DNA from: Whalleya microplaca
Lineage: Eukaryota; Ascomycota; Sordariomycetes; Xylariales; Xylariaceae
DNA length: 64,000 nt
Reading direction: 5' to 3'
NCBI GenBank assembly: GCA_022497155.1
Contig: MU385731.1
Span: forward strand, 1-64,000
This document shows positions 59,001 to 64,000 of this stretch, one piece after another. Position numbers and translations under genes: made by a program. The notes under the pieces are model-generated. The model ran no database searches and was not told where the DNA came from. It saw nothing but the letters and a program-made list of their open reading frames with translations. Numbering within the stretch: position 1 is the first letter of the stretch; every line of letters starts with the position of its first letter.

Positions 59001-60900
59001 ATCGATGGGTAACCCTGACAAGTCATCAAGACCCCCAACTCCATCATCTCATCGCCGGGGACCTACTAGTGAACGTCTCGGGCAAGGAGTAGGTATGGCT
59101 ACCTGCCAGGCTTGCCAGGTGTTCAGCTGTATTTTTCGTAAGCGCGGTGCTATTAGCTAACTAAGTCGACAAGGTAGGTAGGTAAAGCAGGCTTATCGCC
59201 TTTCGAATCAATAAAACACCGTTTTATTTTCGCTGTCTCTCAGCTGTGTCTAGATATTGCCCAACCAATAATAACATCATAGATATGCACCCATTAGTTG
59301 AAGGGTCAATAATTGAACCGCTATATAGGTGCGTACTAATGATGCCCTGAACATAAGCGCATCCCGGAATCTTGGGTGCATGGGGCGGTACCAAGTCGAG
59401 CAGGGTTCTAGCCTCTTCCTTCTTACACGCCTGACTTGCCTGACTGTGTCCATCCTCTTCTGAAATCCCCCATTCCTCATCAGATAGCACCCGTCGGTCG
59501 AAGGACATCCTAGAGCACATCTTTAGAGACACCACACATTTTTGCATGTCTCGTTCTCTTTCCCAGTTGACCCAACCAGCCGGCGTTCCCCCCCTCCTTG
59601 ATTGATACCCCGACCTCGCCTAAGAGTCCTTCAAGGAGGGCTTGTCCTTTTGTCTTGAAGACACAGTCACGATCCTAGAATCGCAGCAGTAGTATAGTGC
59701 ATGCTCCCACCCAGCCCCCGCGCGTACCTCGATTTCCAGCAGTTCGCCTACCTGGTTACCTGCCTACATGCTCCCTCGACGCACGTGTTGGAACTTGCCC
59801 AGCCCTGTCACTGAGTGCCGACCTAGACCCATCAAGCCACCGACCGTCGTGGCAAGGGCCTTGTGTAGAGTCTATAACCGTTGAATAACTTGAGACCGAA
59901 TACTGAGCTGGTTTAGAGCGTTTTGGAAAAGCATTAAATATTAGAGTTTCTATGTAGCTCCAGTTTTAAGAACCTAACACGCCTCACCCGCTCAACCCAA
60001 GCTTTGTACCCCTTACAACTCCAGTCTCGAACCGCATATGTACATGTCCGGCAGCGCTTCAGCCCATCGAAGCTAGCCCGGGGGGTCGACCTGGACTAGC
60101 CCTGGACCTTACCCAGCTCATCTAAACTTACTAAAGCCAGATTCCTCCTCGCTGAGAGAAAAAGTAAAATAAAATAGAGAAGGTAGAGCAAAAGTACCCT
60201 TGGGTTCCAGAAGAGACAGACTGCAAAATTAACTGGAAAAAAACAAAGCTACATGCATGGTTGCCTTAGGGTCCAGTCGGATCAACATACGACACAGACG
60301 TACTGCTGAGCAAGGATTCAATCGTTCAATAAAGCCCTGGAAGCATATATTTCGACAGGCGCCTCCCGGCCGCCATTCTGGAAGATCGACGTCTCCACAG
60401 GCAACTTACATTAAAGCTTGTGAACCCACCTCCCAGGAAACTTCCACTTAGTGTGGTTCTCTCCGGGAACTCGATATCTCGACAACTATAAACTATTATA
60501 GAACAAGTAGACTGCTCCAACGCCTTTCGAATTTAGTAGTCATTGATACGACCAGCCGGGACCGCAAGAAAAAAGTGACATCGCCAATAAGAGCTCGACA
60601 GAACAGTACGACGTCCACTGGCTCGGTTTGTTGGGTCGACGACAACGACGCGCGAGGTGACAACACAAGGCGATTACTTTAGGAACGACGTCGTTACGAT
60701 TGGGAGAAAACTTCTGCTGTGCTAGAAAGGGGTCGATTCAGTTTAGCTTAAACCTTCGAACAGTTTTAGTTCCCGCTGCCAGCATCGTTGAACGAAGTTT
60801 AGGTTGTCGCAGGTCGTCGTTGGGATATAATTAGGCTGATCCTGCTGGTTGAGAGAAGGCAGCTGTCCTGATCCTTGGGACGAACCTTTTGCTCCAAAGC
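47050..60900. other. 13.9-kb gene desert upstream of the C2H2 regulator
   Basis: No coding sequence, tRNA or recognisable repeat family. The first ~300 bp are the CTR promoter side. The remainder is mid-GC sequence with frequent stops on all frames; the longest frames (57949-58329 plus, 49784-50146 minus and similar) lack domains and codon bias. A G-rich run with A10 lies at about 55604-55631. The sequence is not RIP-like, since CpA and TpG are frequent. The last ~300 bp are the leader side of the C2H2 gene. It may contain non-coding RNAs or old repeats that cannot be seen by eye. Confidence 0.45.
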
Positions 60901-62441
60901 ATGGAAGTCACCACAAATAGCTTCGCTTCGCGTAGACCAGCAGCCCATGGTCTTCCCCAGTTTCATCTCCCCATTCCAAATACGCCTTTGGATATTCAAG
61001 TTCCCAGTATGACACATTCTGAATTTAATAGACTTCAACGCCCTTCTTTTTCCACCGCTTTCTCCTCCCCGTCCTCCTTTTCCCACTATAGTTCTTCACC
61101 TTCTATCACCATAAGAGATCTGACTTTGTCCCCAGGAGTGGCGGCCAGCGACGGCTTGAGCCCGCTCTCGTCTGGCGTTACTAGTGGCAGTTCCCAGAGT
61201 CCTCAAGCAGGAATCACGCCATATCTCCCACAGGGTACCTGGGCCTTACCAGGTAATTCATCTTATACGTACAGCTCGACTCCTCACGGCGCACAGGCGG
61301 CGGCGATGGAATCAAATCGTCGTGCTGGCTTCTCTCCTAACGGAGCTCCCTACAATGGATCTCCGAGCGGTGGCGGATACAATGGCTCCCCTAATGGATA
61401 CAGTGGCCACTCACAGTCTCCAACTATGGCACCAGGACAGGCGGCGTTTTCACGGCGGAATCATCATCATACGGGGATGTCACCCAATGATGTTGGATAC
61501 ACTGGTACGAACTCGCAACCTCCGACGACGACAGAGGGATTAGCACCTCCTCCACATGATAGTATCTCTTCTCCATTTCCTCACCCTGTACCGGGAAGTG
61601 GTTCCGGTCATTCAGGCGTCCTTTCACACCCTGCAAACCATCAACCTCTCCAGCATCAGATGATGAACCATCAGACTCAAGGTTCACATCATCACACGCC
61701 GTCAACGACAGCTCCACCCGATAACTATTCTCGGCCTCCGCCGACTGCTAGCTATTATACAACACCCTCATCGTCCACCCCACATCAGTCGTCTTTTCCA
61801 TCATTTGCTCCCACTCATGCTTCGCCCACACAGGCATCTCCGACGTCAATGGGAGTCATATCGAGAGCCATTCCATCAATCAGCGCATCACACCCACCGC
61901 CTATGCAGGCTCCGTCACAGTTTGGGAGTAGACCTTACAGCTACCAACCGATGCCACCAACGATGGGAGGGACAGTATTATCAAACATAGGGAATCCAAA
62001 TGGACAGATGACCCTGGTGGGTATGCATCCAATGCAACACGGATATCACCCAAATCACCCTCTCCAGCATGGCATCTATGGGCCACCGACACAGCAGCAG
62101 GATCGCCCTTTCAAGTGTGATATATGCCCCGTCTCTTTTAATAGGAATCATGACCTCAAAAGACATAAGCGAATCCACCTTGCGGTTAAGCCTTTTCCTT
62201 GCGAGTTTTGTGATAAGGCGTTTTCAAGGAAGGATGCGTTAAAGGTAGGTCAAAGATCTTGACCATAAGATACTTTTACAAATCCTTTATCAACCCTGCT
62301 AATACAAAATAGCGACACAGACTGGTAAAGGGGTGTGGAAATGAAAAGACCGAACCGAACCGAGCAAATGTTGATGATACGAGGCCGGATTCTGATGGAC
62401 CATCAGGTTCTGGGCGTGGGCTGAACGATGAGCCAGAATGA
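60901..62441 (+). CDS. C2H2-type zinc-finger transcription factor
   Basis: Two exons, 60901-62244 (448 codons) and 62313-62441, with a 68-bp intron (GTAGGT...GCTAAT...AATAG, phase 0), give 490 residues. Residues 1-400 are a low-complexity Ser/Pro/His/Gln-rich region (PSFSTAFSSPSSFSHYSSSP, NGSPSGGGYNGSPNGYSGHS), typical of an activation domain. The DNA-binding part is at the C-terminus. Finger 1 is C406/C409...H422/H426 (CDICPVSFNRNHDLKRHKRI). The linker is HLAVKPFPC. Finger 2 is C434/C437...H450/C456 (CEFCDKAFSRKDALKRHRLV then KGC), a C2HC variant split by the intron. The tail is Asp/Gly/Ser-rich. The pair RPFKCDxC..NHDLKRHKRIHLAVKPF is a recurring fungal arrangement, but I cannot assign a named orthologue with confidence. 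ATG 60901 is the first of the frame. Confidence 0.92.
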
Positions 62442-64000
62442 AAATAGTTCCAGGCATAAATACGTGATGAGACCAGGCTATAATCATCAGAAGATTCGCC
62501 TTCCTGGTTGAAATACTATATACACGCCATCATAAGCTTAGACGAAAATCGCGACCTTTCCCCTTTTTCCCCTATCAAGCATCCACAGGCAACAGTACAT
62601 AATGTTTCTATCGCAGCAACGACAAGGTTCACGACGAACGATACGAGTATCGGCAAGGACAGGATTTGGAGTTATCGGTTACAGACTGGCAAGCGGGCAC
62701 AAATTTTTACAACAGGGTACCAAAATTTTGTCAGGGATATATACCTATGTTATACATCGGTAGGTAGGATATTTGTTTTGCGGCGTTGGTTCACGAGGAA
62801 CTGGGCATTGGGCTGGATCTCCTTCTCGATGATTGTTATTTACATTTTGGAGGTGTTGTTTTATTGTTTATTTTTTTTTATTTGGTTGGCATTCATCGGG
62901 CATGCACAATAGAACTCAGGGAGTTGGTTACGTGGAACTGCTACGGCTGTAATGATAGAGATATACTTTGAGGAAATGGGTACGGTCTACGATGCTTAAG
63001 GTTTCGATTCGACTATGCGCAAAAATGCGGTGTCCGGAGATTATCAATACCCAAGCGCACTGCAATTTTGGGACGGGACAGAAAGTTGGTAGTTTGATTA
63101 ATATTTGATTTCAAGGGAGGTTTCGACTCCGAAGCCGCTTGAGAGGGGGCAGGCCTTCGGACAAGAGTTACTAGATGGGGCTTCATGTACTTAAAATAAA
63201 TGCACTTAGCCTAACCTAGCATCATGGGAGGCTCAGGGATAGCCGCTATGCGGCAACCCCCAGCATCGAAGACAACAGCAACCATTTTCGGCCGAAATGT
63301 GAATGTTGGTCGCAGAGGCAGGTGCCCTGGAATTCTTTCGTCTATATCTAGATGTTATTGTAGTCGATATAACTCAGTTGCTTCGGCCAGGAAATTTGAA
63401 TTATGATCCTTGTCATTGATATAAAATAAAAAAAGAGTGGTAGCCACAAGTGTTGAGCCAAAACTAATACAGGAGACGACCTTCCCAACAAATCTATCAT
63501 AGGCTTTATAGAAAAAAAGTTTGTATAGAAAGGTTGAACTTCTCTATTTTCTACATGTTTTTAACCTCAAATTGAAAGTGACTATGTTGTGTTTTATGTG
63601 GGGGGGGTGAAAAAGTATTGACTGGTGAAGCGGTTTGGTTCAAGGAGTGACAGCCAGACTCTCTTTTCTCGAGTGGCAATATACCAAGTTAAATCAAAAC
63701 ACAAAGTATCATAGCACTTATTAGTGACTCTTTACTTTTGGTAGAATGAGACAAGAGCCCTCAAGTAGTAGAAGCGCCATACCCAAAGTTACCTGATCAT
63801 GGCACCCGTTCCATAATTCTAAGTTCATGTTGAGACGAATGTCTAGAGCACTGAGTGAATTGTAATTGTGGTAGTGGACCTCCACCAAAACCGCCGATCT
63901 CCAGTGTCGCGGGAAGCATCATATAATAATTTGATTGCGTTAATACTGTGGAGTCTGATATGCAAGACGGGCATAAATCAAATCAATATTAGTTTATTGG
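62442..64000. other. 3' flank of the C2H2 gene, no further gene recognised
   Basis: About 1.56 kb to the end of the window. Short plus-strand frames (62508-62912, hydrophobic C-terminus; 63224-63406) lack start context, domains or splice structure and are treated as 3' flank. A G8 run is at 63601-63607. Nothing else is supported. Confidence 0.45.

Noticed and set aside
63224..63406. 60-codon plus-strand frame near the right end
   Set aside because: Too short, no domain, no support from splicing or context.

Overview
This window is nuclear DNA of a filamentous ascomycete (Pezizomycotina, most likely Sordariomycetes or Leotiomycetes). The evidence is short introns of about 47-75 bp with GTRNGY donors and CTAAY branch sites, a PLS1-type tetraspanin, HET-domain and degenerate-kinase accessory genes, fungal housekeeping genes (eIF1A, CHS5, LAS17/WASP, XPF/RAD1, MCM1), and an AT-rich block with the C-to-T damage typical of repeat-induced point mutation (RIP). 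The finer placement is inference.

Layout. 1-3050: AT-rich, RIP-damaged repeat block with a 36-bp minisatellite, a ~130-bp tandem array and a stop-riddled gene whose translation matches histone H3 on both sides of a still recognisable 47-bp intron. 3055-3140: cluster of GC-rich palindromes. 3148-7605: accessory pair on the minus strand, a HET-domain gene and a protein-kinase gene broken by an 11-bp tandem duplication. 7606-10150: gene-free. 10154-31481: gene-rich core with an SDR oxidoreductase, CHS5 (exomer), a possible mitochondrial orphan, eIF1A, the WASP homologue, a 68-residue protein divergent from XPF, a 76-residue hydrophobic protein, a 4-kb gap, and tetraspanin PLS1. 31482-41183: a 9.7-kb gene-poor stretch with microsatellites and an assembly gap, ending at the MADS-box gene MCM1. 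42078-46386: gene-free. 46387-47049: CTR-family copper transporter. 47050-60900: a 13.9-kb desert. 60901-62441: C2H2 zinc-finger regulator.

How the genes relate. There is no operon or obvious biosynthetic cluster. Several genes belong to polarised growth and cell-surface biology (CHS5/exomer cargo export, WASP/Arp2/3 actin nucleation, PLS1 penetration tetraspanin, CTR copper uptake), but the linkage looks like ordinary chromosome order. The left 7.6 kb differs in kind: RIP-scarred repeats beside fast-evolving recognition/signalling genes. The most unusual object is the RIP-degraded H3-fold gene with long N- and C-terminal extensions. RIP targets duplicated DNA, so its presence implies that an H3-like gene was once part of a repeated, possibly mobile, element.

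Exon coordinates were worked out by hand from splice signals and reading-frame continuity. No database search was run.
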